This document shows, piece after piece, positions 35,011 to 44,851 of a stretch of DNA of 64,000 nt. Source of the DNA: Arthrobacter sp. Soil736 (GTDB lineage: Bacteria > Actinomycetota > Actinomycetes > Actinomycetales > Micrococcaceae); contig NZ_LMSB01000034.1 in assembly GCF_001428005.1 (NCBI RefSeq), positions 398,388 to 462,387 of the forward strand. Direction: 5' to 3'. The stretch's first letter is position 1, and every line of letters starts with the position of its first letter. The translations under genes were made by a program, and so were the position numbers. The notes beneath the pieces were generated by a model that saw only the letters and a program-made list of their open reading frames with translations, searched no databases and was not told the origin of the DNA.

Positions 35011-36531
35011 CTACAGCCCGCCGGCCAGTTTGTAGTAGGCCGCGTTCCAGTTCAGTTCCTTCTTGAACTGCTTGATGGTGGTGCCCTCGTCGATGGTGAG
35101 TAGCTCGGTCTGGGCGATCTCGGCGAAGTCCTCGAAGACGTCCATTCCGACGGCGGTGGAGAGGACGGTGTGGTGCGCTGCGCCGGCGGTGAGCCAGGCT
35201 GCCGCCGAGGTGGCGAAGTCCGGCTTGGGTGACCACAGGGCCCGGGCGACGGGCAGGTTGGGCAGCGGTTCGTCGAGGTCCACGACGTCCACGGCGTTGG
35301 CCACGAGGCGGAAGCGGTCGCGCATGTCGGACAGCGCAACGACGACGCCGGGCCCGGCGTCGGTGTCGAAGACCATCCGGACAGGGTCTTCCTTGCCGCC
35401 GATGCCCAGCGGGTGGATCTCGACGCGCGGTTTGGTGGCGGTCAGGGAGGGGCAGACTTCGAGCATGTGCGCGCCGAGGATCTTCTCCTGGCCGGGGGCG
35501 AGGTGGTAGGTGTAGTCCTCCATGAGGGAGGCGCCGCCGGGCAGGCCTGCGCCCATGACCTTGGCGGCGCGGACCAGGATGGCGGTCTTCCAGTCGCCCT
35601 CGGCGCCGAACCCGTAGCCGTCGGCCATGAGCCGCTGGACTGCCATGCCCGGCAGTTGGCGCAGTTCGCCCAGGTCCTCGAAGGAGGTGGTGAACGCGGC
35701 GGAGCCGTTGGCCTCGAGGAAGCTGCGGAGGCCCAGCTCGATGCGGGCGCTGTAGCGCAGCGACTCGTGCCGCGCTCCCCCGGCGCGGAGTTCCGGGACC
35801 ACCTCGTAGAGGCGCTCGTACTCGGCGACGAGGGTGTCGACGTCGGACTCTGCGGCGCCGTGCACGGCGTCGGCGAGCTCGTTGACGGACCAGGTGTTCA
35901 CGGAGACGCCGAAGCGGAGCTCTGCTTCGGTCTTGTCGCCTTCGGTGACGGCGACGTTGCGCATGTTGTCCCCGAAGCGGGTCAGCTTCAGGGTCCGGAC
36001 GGCTGCCCAGCCGGCGGAGGCGCGCTGCCAGGCACCCACCTGGCGGGCCACCTCGGGGTTGGAGGCGTGCCCCACGACCGTCTTGCGCGGGATGCCGAGG
36101 CGGGACTGGATGTAGCCGAATTCGCGGTCGCCGTGGGCGGCCTGGTTCAGGTTCATGAAGTCGAAGTCGATGTCCGCCCACGGCAGTTCGACGTTCGCCT
36201 GGGTGTGCAGGTGCAGGAGCGGTTTGCGGAGCAGGTCCAGGCCCTGGATCCACATCTTCGCCGGGCTGAAGGTGTGCATCCACGCGGTCACGCCGATTAC
36301 GGCATCGTCCGAGTTGGCCTCGAGCGCAGTGCGGCGGATGGCGTCCGAGTCGGTCAGCACGGGCTTCCAGACCACCTTGACCGGGACATCGGAGGAGGCG
36401 TTCAACGCGGCAGCAATCTCCTGCGACTGCGCGGCGACCTGTTTCAGGACGTCCTCGCCGTAGAGGTGCTGGCTGCCGGTGAGGAACCAGACCTCGTAGT
36501 GCTCAAGGGATGTGTTGTTGGCGTGGGGCAT
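35011..36531 (-). CDS. araA: L-arabinose isomerase
   Basis: 506 residues, full family length. It is recognised by VWFLTGSQHLYGEDVLKQV at the N-terminus and the metal-site regions around FEDLGELRQLPGMAVQRLMADGYGFGAEGDWKTA and YTYHLAPGQEKILGAHMLE. It converts L-arabinose to L-ribulose. Last gene of araBDA; AGGAG is 8 nt before the ATG. Confidence 0.97.
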   Translation of the reverse strand: MPHANNTSLEHYEVWFLTGSQHLYGEDVLKQVAAQSQEIAAALNASSDVPVKVVWKPVLTDSDAIRRTALEANSDDAVIGVTAWMHTFSPAKMWIQGLDLLRKPLLHLHTQANVELPWADIDFDFMNLNQAAHGDREFGYIQSRLGIPRKTVVGHASNPEVARQVGAWQRASAGWAAVRTLKLTRFGDNMRNVAVTEGDKTEAELRFGVSVNTWSVNELADAVHGAAESDVDTLVAEYERLYEVVPELRAGGARHESLRYSARIELGLRSFLEANGSAAFTTSFEDLGELRQLPGMAVQRLMADGYGFGAEGDWKTAILVRAAKVMGAGLPGGASLMEDYTYHLAPGQEKILGAHMLEVCPSLTATKPRVEIHPLGIGGKEDPVRMVFDTDAGPGVVVALSDMRDRFRLVANAVDVVDLDEPLPNLPVARALWSPKPDFATSAAAWLTAGAAHHTVLSTAVGMDVFEDFAEIAQTELLTIDEGTTIKQFKKELNWNAAYYKLAGGL

Positions 36532-36591
36532 GGTGGTTCTCCTGGGAAACTCTGGGATGAAAGGGAAGGGGCCTGGCGTCCGGGGACGGGC

Positions 36592-37272
36592 TTAGCGGCC
36601 GTAGACGTTCTGGTAGCGGTCGTAGAGGGATTCGATCTGGCCCGGGTCGATGGGCAGCGGCTCGCCGAGCTGCCGGGCTATGTGCACGGTGCGGGCCACT
36701 TCCTCGCACATCACGGCCGCTTTGACCGCCGAGCGGGCGTCCTTGCCGATGGTGAACGGGCCGTGGTTCTGCATCAGGACCGCCGGGGAGTGGGAGGCCT
36801 GCAGGGTTTCCACGATGCCGCGGCCGATCGAGTCGTCCCCGATCAGCGCGAACGGGCCCACCGGGATGGTGCCGCCGAACTCGTCTCCCATCATGGTCAG
36901 CACGCACGGGATCGCCTCGCCGCGGGCCGCCCAGGCTGTCGCGTAGGTCGAGTGCGTGTGCACCACTCCCCCGACCTCGGGCATGTGCCGGTAAACGTAG
37001 GCGTGCGCGGCCGTGTCCGACGACGGCGTGAGGGCCGGGTTCTCCCACTCGCCGTCCGCGGGGACGCCGTAGAGGTCCGTGACCACCATGCTTTCCGGAG
37101 TGAGGTCCGCATAGGACACTCCGGACGGCTTGATCACCATCAGGTCGTGGCCGGGAACACGGGCGGAGACGTTCCCGGCGGTCCAGACCACCAGTTCGTA
37201 GCGGGTCAGCTCGGCGTGCAGGGCACAGACCTCGGCCCGGATTCGGGCCAGCGTTTCCAGGAGGGCGCTCAT
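36592..37272 (-). CDS. araD: L-ribulose-5-phosphate 4-epimerase
   Basis: 226 residues, class II aldolase fold. Visible motifs are TAGNVSARVPGHDLMVIKPSGVSYADL and the metal-binding His pair in VVHTHSTYATAWA, plus a later His in MQNHGPFTIG. It makes D-xylulose 5-phosphate. Its ATG overlaps the araB TGA (ATGA at 37269-37272), showing tight coupling. Confidence 0.96.
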   Translation of the reverse strand: MSALLETLARIRAEVCALHAELTRYELVVWTAGNVSARVPGHDLMVIKPSGVSYADLTPESMVVTDLYGVPADGEWENPALTPSSDTAAHAYVYRHMPEVGGVVHTHSTYATAWAARGEAIPCVLTMMGDEFGGTIPVGPFALIGDDSIGRGIVETLQASHSPAVLMQNHGPFTIGKDARSAVKAAVMCEEVARTVHIARQLGEPLPIDPGQIESLYDRYQNVYGR

Positions 37273-39065
37273 GCGGAGACCTCCTCAAGGCGCTCAGCAG
37301 CGTCGGAGCCGGCAGGCACGGCGGCGCCGTTTCCCGGCTCGGCCTTTGCGCTGCGCCGGGCCGCACCACGCTGGATGGCCTTGAGCCGGTGCATGACGTC
37401 GTTGGTTCCCCGGCCGAAGTAGTCGTGCAGCGTGCGGTATTCGCGGAAGAGCTCCTCATAGGCGGCAACGTTTTCCGGGATCGGCGTGTACACGGCACCG
37501 GGGGCGGAGCCCATGGCCGCCGCGGCCGACCGGATGTCCGGGTACGTGCCGGCTGCCACGGCGGCGTGGATGGCCGAGCCCAGCGCGGGTCCCTGGGTGG
37601 AGCCGATGGTGGAGAGCTGGAGCCCGGTGATGTCCGCATAGATCTGCATCAGCAGCTTGTTCTTCAGCAGCCCGCCGGCCACGATGAACTCCTTCACCGG
37701 CACGCCGGAGTCGCGGAAGGCGTCCACGATGGTGCGGGTGCCGAACGCGGTGGCCTCCAGGAGCGCGCGGTAGGTGTCTTCGGGGCGTGTGGCCAGGGTC
37801 TGGCCCACCACCGCACCGGACAGTTCGTGGTCCACCAGCACCGAGCGGTTGCCGGAGTGCCAGTCCAGGGCGATCAGGCCATGCTCACCGATCGCCTGGC
37901 CGGAAGCCAGTTCCGTGAGGTATTCGTGGATGCCCAGGCCCTGGGCGGCGGCAGCCTCGTGATACTCGGGCGGAACACCGTACTTGGTGAACCAGCCGAA
38001 GATGTCGCCCACGCCGGACTGGCCGGCTTCATAGCCCCAGAGACCGTCGACGATTCCGCCGTCGACCACCCCGCACATCCCGGGCACCTCGCGCAGTTCC
38101 GTCCCGTTCATGACGTGGCAGGTCGAGGTGCCCATGATGGCCACGAGCTGGCCCGGTTCCACCGCCTTGGCCGCCGGGGCGGTGACGTGCGCGTCCACGT
38201 TGCCGACGGCCACGGCGATGCCCTCCGGCAGGCCGGTCCAGGCGGCGGCCTCGGCAGTCAGGAAGCCTGCGGCGTCGCCGAGCCGGCCGATGGTGTGGTC
38301 CAGCTTGGCGCTCACGAAGTCTTTGAATTGCGGGTTCAGCGCGGCCAGGAACTCCTCGGACGGATAGTTCCCGTCCTGGTAGATGCCCTTGTATCCGGCC
38401 GTGCAGGCGTTGCGGACATAGTTGCCGCACAGCTGCCAGACAATCCAGTCCGCGGCCTCCACCCAGTGGTCCATCTCCGCGTACGCTTCCGGATCCTCTT
38501 CCAGCAGCTGCAGGCCCTTGGCGAACTCCCATTCGGAGGAGCTCAGCCCGCCGTAGCGCGGCAGCCAGGACTCGCCCAGCTCCGCGGCCAGGACGTTGAT
38601 GCGGTCAGCCTGGGCCTGTGCCGCATGGTGACGCCAGAGCTTGACGTACGCGTGCGGCCGGTTGGCGAAGCCTGGCAGTTCGTTCAGCGGGGTGCCGTCA
38701 GCCTTGACCGGCACCATGGTGCACGCCGTAAAGTCCGTCGCGATCCCGACCACCGCGGACGGGTCGATGCCCGCATCCGCGATCGCCGCCGGCACGGCGT
38801 GCCGGAGCACGTCCCGGTAGTCGTTCGGCACCTGAAGTGCCCAGTCGCCGGGAAGGCGTGTCACTGTTCCATCTGCTACGTCCGCCACATCAGCCGGAAG
38901 TGCCTCGGTGACCACCGCGTGCGGGTAGTCGAAGACCCCGCTGCCGAGCTCCTTGCCGTCGCGGACCCGGACCACCACGGCGCGGCCCGACAGGGTGCCG
39001 TAGTCCACTCCGATGACATAGTTCTCGCTGCCCGGATTGAAACCGGTGTTATCGCTGGATTGCAT
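37269..39065 (-). CDS. araB: L-ribulokinase
   Basis: 598 residues, FGGY kinase family. It begins YVIGVDYGTLSGRAVVVRVRDGKELG and contains the C-terminal FIVAGGLLKNKLLMQIYADITGL ATP-site motif. It phosphorylates L-ribulose. The last about 45 residues are Ala/Glu-rich and probably a non-conserved extension. GGAGG precedes the ATG at 39065. First gene of the araBDA operon, with promoter and operator at 39134-39163. Confidence 0.95.
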   Translation of the reverse strand: MQSSDNTGFNPGSENYVIGVDYGTLSGRAVVVRVRDGKELGSGVFDYPHAVVTEALPADVADVADGTVTRLPGDWALQVPNDYRDVLRHAVPAAIADAGIDPSAVVGIATDFTACTMVPVKADGTPLNELPGFANRPHAYVKLWRHHAAQAQADRINVLAAELGESWLPRYGGLSSSEWEFAKGLQLLEEDPEAYAEMDHWVEAADWIVWQLCGNYVRNACTAGYKGIYQDGNYPSEEFLAALNPQFKDFVSAKLDHTIGRLGDAAGFLTAEAAAWTGLPEGIAVAVGNVDAHVTAPAAKAVEPGQLVAIMGTSTCHVMNGTELREVPGMCGVVDGGIVDGLWGYEAGQSGVGDIFGWFTKYGVPPEYHEAAAAQGLGIHEYLTELASGQAIGEHGLIALDWHSGNRSVLVDHELSGAVVGQTLATRPEDTYRALLEATAFGTRTIVDAFRDSGVPVKEFIVAGGLLKNKLLMQIYADITGLQLSTIGSTQGPALGSAIHAAVAAGTYPDIRSAAAAMGSAPGAVYTPIPENVAAYEELFREYRTLHDYFGRGTNDVMHRLKAIQRGAARRSAKAEPGNGAAVPAGSDAAERLEEVSA

Positions 39066-39133
39066 GCTAAAACCTCCATCCGGGAGGTGCTGGCCCCTAT
39101 GCCCGGTATCGAAAACGTAAAAGATTCTCTTAG

Positions 39134-39163
39134 ATTGTGAACGCTAACATATCTACGCGTCAA
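39134..39163 (-). promoter_or_regulatory. araBDA promoter with arabinan-type LacI operator
   Basis: On the minus strand: -35 TTGACG (39163-39158), an 18-nt spacer and -10 CACAAT (39139-39134). The operator TGTTAGCGTTCACA (39149-39136) lies in the spacer and -10. The same arrangement occurs at 47718-47747 before the CUT2 importer. Confidence 0.8.
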
Positions 39164-39239
39164 GCATTGGCGGCGACCAATTCTGAGGCGTCCCAGGTCA
39201 CGCTGCCGCCTCCCCCTCACCCCGCCGCACCAATGGGGC

Positions 39240-39269
39240 AGGGGCCCCGCCCTGCTGGCGGAGCCCCCT
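39240..39269 (-). terminator. Possible terminator after the GH43 gene
   Basis: AGGGGCCCCGCC (39240-39251) can pair imperfectly with GGCGGAGCCCCCT (39257-39269). It lies downstream of the minus-strand GH43 stop at 39323 and before the araB promoter, where a terminator is expected. Confidence 0.4.
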
Positions 39270-39322
39270 ATCCCTTCCGGCAGGAGAGTCGTTCTTGGCG
39301 TCAGATATTTGCCCGTGGCACC

Positions 39323-41563
39323 CTAGCCGAGCTGGCTGTGAAGGCGCTCCAGCTCCGTTTTGGTAACGGGCAGGACAGTGCCGTGGCGCGGTGCACGAGG
39401 CAGTTCGTAATTGCTCGCGAGCTTCCAGACGGGGTTCTCCAGACTGGTGCTTTCCAGCGGGATGTAGCCGCGGCCGCCAAACTCATCCACGAAGAGGTAG
39501 TACTTCTCTTCAGTGTTTGATTTGAAGACGGTCGGTCCCTCCACGCCGCCGGTCCCGGCGTTCTTGCCGATGCAGTTGGCCATCAGGGACCAGTTGCGCG
39601 GGTTCGTGGCCGGCAGGTCGACGGCGAGGAGATCCGTGGACTTCTCCTGCATGATGTCGAGGCAGCCGGAGACACGGGCCTCGTCCTTGGTGAAGCGGTA
39701 GTAGGTGTCGCCCTCCTTGATAACCGTGGAGTCGATGACCGAATCACCCGGGTCGTTCCAGACCTTGGCTTCGCTGAAGCTCCGGAAGTCGCGCGTGGTG
39801 GAGTACATCATCTTGTTGTGGGTACCGCCGGAGTGGTTCGGATCATTGTCGGCGTAGATCTTGGAAGCCCAGTAGACGACGTAGGCCCCGATTTTCTCGT
39901 CGTAGTGGGCTTCCGGCGCCCACGTGTTCCCTGCTGTGTCCGGAGAGACCTTCACGTGCCGCTGCCCGGACCAGTTCACCAGGTCCGTTGACTCCCAGAC
40001 TTCGAGGTACTGGCTGCCCTGGCGCTGGGAGGAGTCCCAGGATGTCCCGCTGCCGATGGAGAGGTCGGTGGCGATCATGTAGAACTTGTCGCCTTCCGGA
40101 GAGCGGATGACGAAGGGGTCGCGCAGGCCCTTTGTGCCAAGGCTGGACTTCACCACCGGCTTTCCGCCGTTGAGTTCGTCCCACTTGAGTGCGTCATTGC
40201 CCCGGCTGGCGGCCATGAAGATGTTCTCTCCGGCGATGTCGTTGCCGGTGAAATACGCGAAGGCGTAGCCCTCTTTGGCCTCCGTCTTGGGCAGCGGAAG
40301 GACGGTGACGCGGAAGGTCTTTTTCGTCTTGTCCTTGCCGTAGCTGACGAACGCGTGGAGGTTGAGCCGGGCAGGCTCGCTGCCGTAGGCCGGCCGCGTG
40401 ACCTCGCCGGTGGCGGTGATGACGGATTCGTCTCCCGATTTCCAGACCACGCTGGTCCCGTGCAGGCCCTTCGTGGGCAGGGTTATGTTGCCGCGGATTC
40501 CCTCGGCATCCCACACGTTCAGGGCGGCCGCGGCCTCGCTGACTTTCTGCTCGCCGCTGATGTCTTCGAGGACCGTCACGGTAAACGTCTTGGCAGCTGA
40601 TGCCTGACCGGAAGTGGCCGTGGCCGTGAGCGTCACGGTCGCGTTTCCCGTCCCGTAGGCGGGACGGGTGACAACGCCTTTGGAAGAGACGATGCCTTCG
40701 TTCGAGGATGCCCAGGTGTAGGCCGACCCGTTGGGCCCGGTGAGAGCCAGCTTCAGGTCGGCGGTAACGGCGCTGGTGTCCCCGAGCGAGAGATCCTGGA
40801 GATCGAGGGCCACCTTCTCCTCCGGGGAGACGTAGCCGAGTTCACGCACTTCGGCCGGTGAGAGGGCGCGGCTGTAGATGCGGAAGTCGCGGACCTGCCC
40901 CTTCAGGTACTTGTCTCCGCTGTAGACCGATCGTCCCAGGTAGTTGGCTGCCGTGCTTCCGCCGCCGATGCTGCCCGGGGTGATGGTCACTCCGCTCTTG
41001 CGGGCGACTTCGACGCCGTCCTCGTACAGGACAGCGGTGCCGCCGGTGAGGGTGTAGGTGATGGTCTTCCAGGCTCCCCGCGCCAGGTCCCTGCCGGCAT
41101 TGGCAGTCTGCTCCGTTGACCAGTTACCGCTGGCGATCGAGGTGCGGTACGAGTTGCCGGTGGTGAACAGATAGCCGTTCCCCACGCCGTTGCTGGTATT
41201 GCCCAGCCCCCAAATGAAATACGGGCTGGCCTGATCCGGCGCGAGCTTCACGTCCGCCGAAACGGTGATGGAGTCCAGGCCCCGCATGACGTTGTTGGGA
41301 AGGCGGACATGGGCGTTGGTGCCGCCGAGCTGCAGGCCTTCATCGCCCAGGCGGCTGGCGTCGCCGCTGATGACACCGTTGCGGCCATTTCCGGAGGTGT
41401 CTTCGGCAACGGAGCCAGTCGGTTCGGTCAGGTTGTATTTGAGGATGAGGCCGTCGTCAATGGCGGCCTGGGCGGGGACGCCGGCGGCGAGACCACCCAG
41501 TACCAGGGCAGCCGCTGTGAGGACGGCCGGCCCTGTGCGGGATCGAAGGGGATTTAGTGGCAT
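39323..41563 (-). CDS. Secreted GH43 arabinan-degrading enzyme with LamG and bacterial Ig-like domains
   Basis: 746 residues. The signal peptide ends GVPAQA (about residue 33). A LamG/concanavalin-like domain follows (about 38-245), then two atrophied bacterial Ig-like domains (about 250-340 and 345-430, each with TWASS/VVWKSGDE and ending VTVL), then a GH43 five-bladed propeller. The catalytic base Asp is in GLRDPFVIRS, the acid Glu in GVEGPTVFKS, with a modulating Asp in DSVIDSTVI. It probably hydrolyses alpha-L-arabinofuranosyl links outside the cell, with the front domains binding polysaccharide. The exact specificity is not readable. Confidence 0.88.
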   Translation of the reverse strand: MPLNPLRSRTGPAVLTAAALVLGGLAAGVPAQAAIDDGLILKYNLTEPTGSVAEDTSGNGRNGVISGDASRLGDEGLQLGGTNAHVRLPNNVMRGLDSITVSADVKLAPDQASPYFIWGLGNTSNGVGNGYLFTTGNSYRTSIASGNWSTEQTANAGRDLARGAWKTITYTLTGGTAVLYEDGVEVARKSGVTITPGSIGGGSTAANYLGRSVYSGDKYLKGQVRDFRIYSRALSPAEVRELGYVSPEEKVALDLQDLSLGDTSAVTADLKLALTGPNGSAYTWASSNEGIVSSKGVVTRPAYGTGNATVTLTATATSGQASAAKTFTVTVLEDISGEQKVSEAAAALNVWDAEGIRGNITLPTKGLHGTSVVWKSGDESVITATGEVTRPAYGSEPARLNLHAFVSYGKDKTKKTFRVTVLPLPKTEAKEGYAFAYFTGNDIAGENIFMAASRGNDALKWDELNGGKPVVKSSLGTKGLRDPFVIRSPEGDKFYMIATDLSIGSGTSWDSSQRQGSQYLEVWESTDLVNWSGQRHVKVSPDTAGNTWAPEAHYDEKIGAYVVYWASKIYADNDPNHSGGTHNKMMYSTTRDFRSFSEAKVWNDPGDSVIDSTVIKEGDTYYRFTKDEARVSGCLDIMQEKSTDLLAVDLPATNPRNWSLMANCIGKNAGTGGVEGPTVFKSNTEEKYYLFVDEFGGRGYIPLESTSLENPVWKLASNYELPRAPRHGTVLPVTKTELERLHSQLG

Positions 41564-41667
41564 GGATGGTGCTTTCGTTAAGGCGGCAGCGGGGCCGCGG
41601 TTGACGGACGGGTCTTAGGGGTGGGCCTTGGGGGTGTGCCAGGGGAACGGCAGCTGCGCGGTCCCGA

Positions 41668-44600
41668 TCAGGAGGTCAGCCTGATGATGAGGGCCTGTGC
41701 ACCGCTCACCAGCACGTCCCGAAGGGCCTGGTTATCGACGCTGCTCCCGGCGAAGTCGAGGTACTGCTCCAGGTAGTGCACGGCCTTCGCAGTGGTTTTC
41801 TCCGTCAGTGCTTTCCGGGCCGACTCCAGCCGGGAGCCGAGCATCGCGTGCGCCTCCGCTGACATGGTGCCGGCGCTGCGGGCTGCATCCGCAACCACCT
41901 GGAGGTCATCGATCTCGCCGGCCGGGGGCGTGAAGGCTGCGCGCTGGGCAGCCCGGTAGATGCGGTCGGCGTCAGCTTGGGACAGGGCGCCCTCGATGAT
42001 CCAGGTGCTGTTGACCTGGGCCACGCGCTTCAGCAGTTCAGGCTTGTTCAGGAAGGAAGCAGCGTTCCAGACGTCGTCGAGCAGGGTGGTCTTGTTGGCC
42101 CGTGCAGGGTTGGCCACCCCGGAATCCACGCCGCCAAACACGACCTTCGGCTCATTGCGCCGGAAGTATGAGTGGAATGCGTCTGCCGTTCCTTCGAGGA
42201 AGGGCGCTAGTTCCACGCCGGACAGGGTGAAGTGCAGCGGCCTTCCTGCAACCGGCTGCAAGGCCGGGGCGAGGTCCCCGTTGAGCTTGGCCGTGGCGTA
42301 GAGGCTGAACGGCAGGAACGTGGTGCGGCCGTCCCGGGCGACGAGGTGCACGGGACCGTACATCAGCGTCTGGACTGTCGGGTCGTCCAGGGCCCTTTCG
42401 GCACGCAGCGTGAACGGCATGTCAATCTCTACGGAATCGCCGCTCTTCCACGCCCTGGGAATGTTGAGGTAAGTGCCAGGTGCCGCCTGCACGTCGACCG
42501 GAGTTCCGTTGACGCGGACGGTGAAGCCTGCGGTCGCCCATGCCGGAACTCTCAGGCGCAGTTCGAACTGGCCGCCACCGGCGAAGGTAAGTTTCGACCG
42601 CTGCTCGAGCGGATACGACGTCTCCTGCGTGACAGTTAGGTTCCTGGCCGCCCAGTTGAGCACGGACGGGATATAGAGGTTCACATACAGTGCGCTGTTG
42701 TCTTCGGCAGTGAAGTACACGGAATCCTGGTACTTCGTCGCGGACTCCATGCCGGTGCCTTCGCAGCAGGTGGTCCCGTTCTTCGGGGTGAAGTCGCGGA
42801 CCGCGCCAGGCTGAAGGCCAATGAAGTAGGTCGCAAGCGGCAGTTCGGCGCTGTCCTGGTCCTGCTTCGAGCCCAGCACCTGGTTCAGGAGCGCGCGCTC
42901 GTAATAGTCCATGTAAGCGGGGTTCTGCTCCTTGAAGAACAGCTCACGGGAGAGCTTGAGCATGTTGTAGGCGCAGCAGCTTTCGGCGTCCGTGTCATGC
43001 AGCGTGCTCGCAATCTGGTTGGGCGCTTTCCAGAATTCGGTCTGGCTTGTCCCGCCGATGCTGTAGGTCCGCGTGTTTGCGACCATGCCCCAGAAGTTGC
43101 GGGCGGACTTGAGGTACCTCTCCTCGGAGGTCTTGTTGTACATGAGCATCAACCCGGTGAAGATCGGGATGTGCTGGTTGGCATGGAGGCCGGTGAGGAC
43201 GTCCTTGTTGGCGGCACACGCGTCGATGAGGGAGTCGAGGTCGAAGTATTTGGCGAGTTCAAGGTGCTCCGGCTTGCCGGAGTGTCCGTGGGTCTCCAGG
43301 ATGGCCTCGACGATGCCGCCGTACTCGCCGCTGGAGAAGATCCCCCACATGCGCTGGCGTACGGCCGGGGTGAGCTTGCTGAGCCGCGAGTGCATCCAGT
43401 CACAGAGGCCGACCGCCAGGTCAAGGGCCTTCGGTTCCTTCGTGGCCGTGTACGCATCCAGCAGGCCCTTGAGGATCTTGTGCGCTGTGTAGTACGGGGC
43501 CCAGACGCGGTGGTAGTCAGGCGTGGTCCTGCTTTCGAGTTCGATGAACTGCGTTTCGGGGTAGGCCGCGAGGAAACCGGGGTGGCTCGGGAGGCCCCAG
43601 GTCCGGCGCAGGGTGGCGTGACGGCGCTTGCCGGAGGCGTCGGTGAGCGTCGACCCGCTGGTCTCGCCGCAGGCGATGGAGACGACGTCCCCGCCGCCTG
43701 CCGAGGTAGCTGACGCACGCGTCCCGGCGAGCTCTTCGATCTGCCCCGCGGTCAGCGCCGCTGACCATATGTTGATGTCCTGGTACCCGCCCGCATAGGT
43801 CGGGTCGTTGTACTGGGAACGGCCCAGCCACACGTTGCCCAGGCTCCCCAGCACCGCGGGGGTCAGCGTCATGGAGGTGTTTTGGCCCGCCCGCCGACCG
43901 TTAACGTACAGGGTGCCCGTCCCGCCGTCGAGCGTGACCGCAACATGGCTCCATTCGTTGAGCGGCAGCGGCGAGGACCCCACGATCTTCTGCTCGCCCC
44001 ACCCCCAGTTCTGCGTGATGGCGAACCGCGGAAGCCCGTCACCGTCGCGCTGGGCCAGGAAGGCATAAGTCCTGGTGTCATTTCCGACGTCGAATATCCG
44101 TGCCCAGTTCGCCGCCGCCGTGGGGCGCACCCAGGCCGCGAAGGTCATGCTGCGAAGCCCGTCGACCGTACCCGGAGGCAGCTGACCATAGAGATAGGAG
44201 CCGCGGGCCATCTCGACGGCGGAAGCGGAGACCCGGCCGGCTGTTGCCTGGACGGATGGATCCTGCGACAGCGCCTGCCGGCATTCGTGGAGCGAGGACA
44301 CCAGGTTCTGCAGCTTCGTCCCGAACACCTCCTCCCCTGTACTGGCATAGGCCTGGGCGAGCATGGACATATGGTGGCCGGTGAAATGACCCCTGAGATT
44401 TCCGTTTGCTTCGCCGTCGAGGCCTTCCCACCCGCCGGCCGGAAGGGGCGTGACGCCGGCAATGGTCCGGAGGCCGGCGTTGGCCCGGAAAACATTGATG
44501 TAGCGGCGCTCGTCGTAGCCCCGGGCGAAGTTGAGGATCAAGTCGCGCTTCCGTGCGAACACTCCGGGACCCAGCGTGACGTCCGAGAGTTTGAAGGGGC

Positions 44601-44754
44601 GAAGGGTGAGCGCGGCGGTAACGCCGCCGGTGTCTGGCTGGGGTCCCTGCGCGGCGGCTGCCGTAGCCGCGGTTGCAAGCGAGGGGAGCCAGGGAAGCGC
44701 CGCGGCGGCCGCTCCGAGCCTGAGGATATTGCGCCTGGATACAGGATTCGTCAT
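41668..44754 (-). CDS. Secreted GH127-type beta-L-arabinofuranosidase with inserted LamG domain
   Basis: 1,028 residues with a twin-arginine signal (SRRNILRLGAAAAALPWLPSLA). The GH127/DUF1680 (alpha/alpha)6 barrel shows the Glu-x-Cys motif ESCCAYNMLKLSRELF and the later TTCCEGTGMES Cys pair, matching the Cys nucleophile and Zn ligands known for this family. A LamG-like domain (about 165-385) interrupts the barrel between LVSSLHECRQAL and HPGFLAAYPETQF. A helical C-terminal region follows (about 935-1,028). It probably cleaves beta-L-arabinofuranosides such as those on hydroxyproline-rich plant glycoproteins. GGAG is 6 nt before ATG 44754. Confidence 0.87.
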   Translation of the reverse strand: MTNPVSRRNILRLGAAAAALPWLPSLATAATAAAAQGPQPDTGGVTAALTLRPFKLSDVTLGPGVFARKRDLILNFARGYDERRYINVFRANAGLRTIAGVTPLPAGGWEGLDGEANGNLRGHFTGHHMSMLAQAYASTGEEVFGTKLQNLVSSLHECRQALSQDPSVQATAGRVSASAVEMARGSYLYGQLPPGTVDGLRSMTFAAWVRPTAAANWARIFDVGNDTRTYAFLAQRDGDGLPRFAITQNWGWGEQKIVGSSPLPLNEWSHVAVTLDGGTGTLYVNGRRAGQNTSMTLTPAVLGSLGNVWLGRSQYNDPTYAGGYQDINIWSAALTAGQIEELAGTRASATSAGGGDVVSIACGETSGSTLTDASGKRRHATLRRTWGLPSHPGFLAAYPETQFIELESRTTPDYHRVWAPYYTAHKILKGLLDAYTATKEPKALDLAVGLCDWMHSRLSKLTPAVRQRMWGIFSSGEYGGIVEAILETHGHSGKPEHLELAKYFDLDSLIDACAANKDVLTGLHANQHIPIFTGLMLMYNKTSEERYLKSARNFWGMVANTRTYSIGGTSQTEFWKAPNQIASTLHDTDAESCCAYNMLKLSRELFFKEQNPAYMDYYERALLNQVLGSKQDQDSAELPLATYFIGLQPGAVRDFTPKNGTTCCEGTGMESATKYQDSVYFTAEDNSALYVNLYIPSVLNWAARNLTVTQETSYPLEQRSKLTFAGGGQFELRLRVPAWATAGFTVRVNGTPVDVQAAPGTYLNIPRAWKSGDSVEIDMPFTLRAERALDDPTVQTLMYGPVHLVARDGRTTFLPFSLYATAKLNGDLAPALQPVAGRPLHFTLSGVELAPFLEGTADAFHSYFRRNEPKVVFGGVDSGVANPARANKTTLLDDVWNAASFLNKPELLKRVAQVNSTWIIEGALSQADADRIYRAAQRAAFTPPAGEIDDLQVVADAARSAGTMSAEAHAMLGSRLESARKALTEKTTAKAVHYLEQYLDFAGSSVDNQALRDVLVSGAQALIIRLTS

Positions 44755-44851
44755 TGGATCTCCGATACGTTGTCGCGGACGGACGCGGAAGTTATGCGGG
44801 AGTGGCCCGGCCGGTTCGCCAGCCGGGCCGCTCCCGGTCAAACCTGGGTTC

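Noticed and set aside
35413..37422. Long plus-strand frames opposite araA and araD (and 37389-39140 opposite araB)
   Set aside because: They lie antisense to intact, well-recognised arabinose genes and show no domain.
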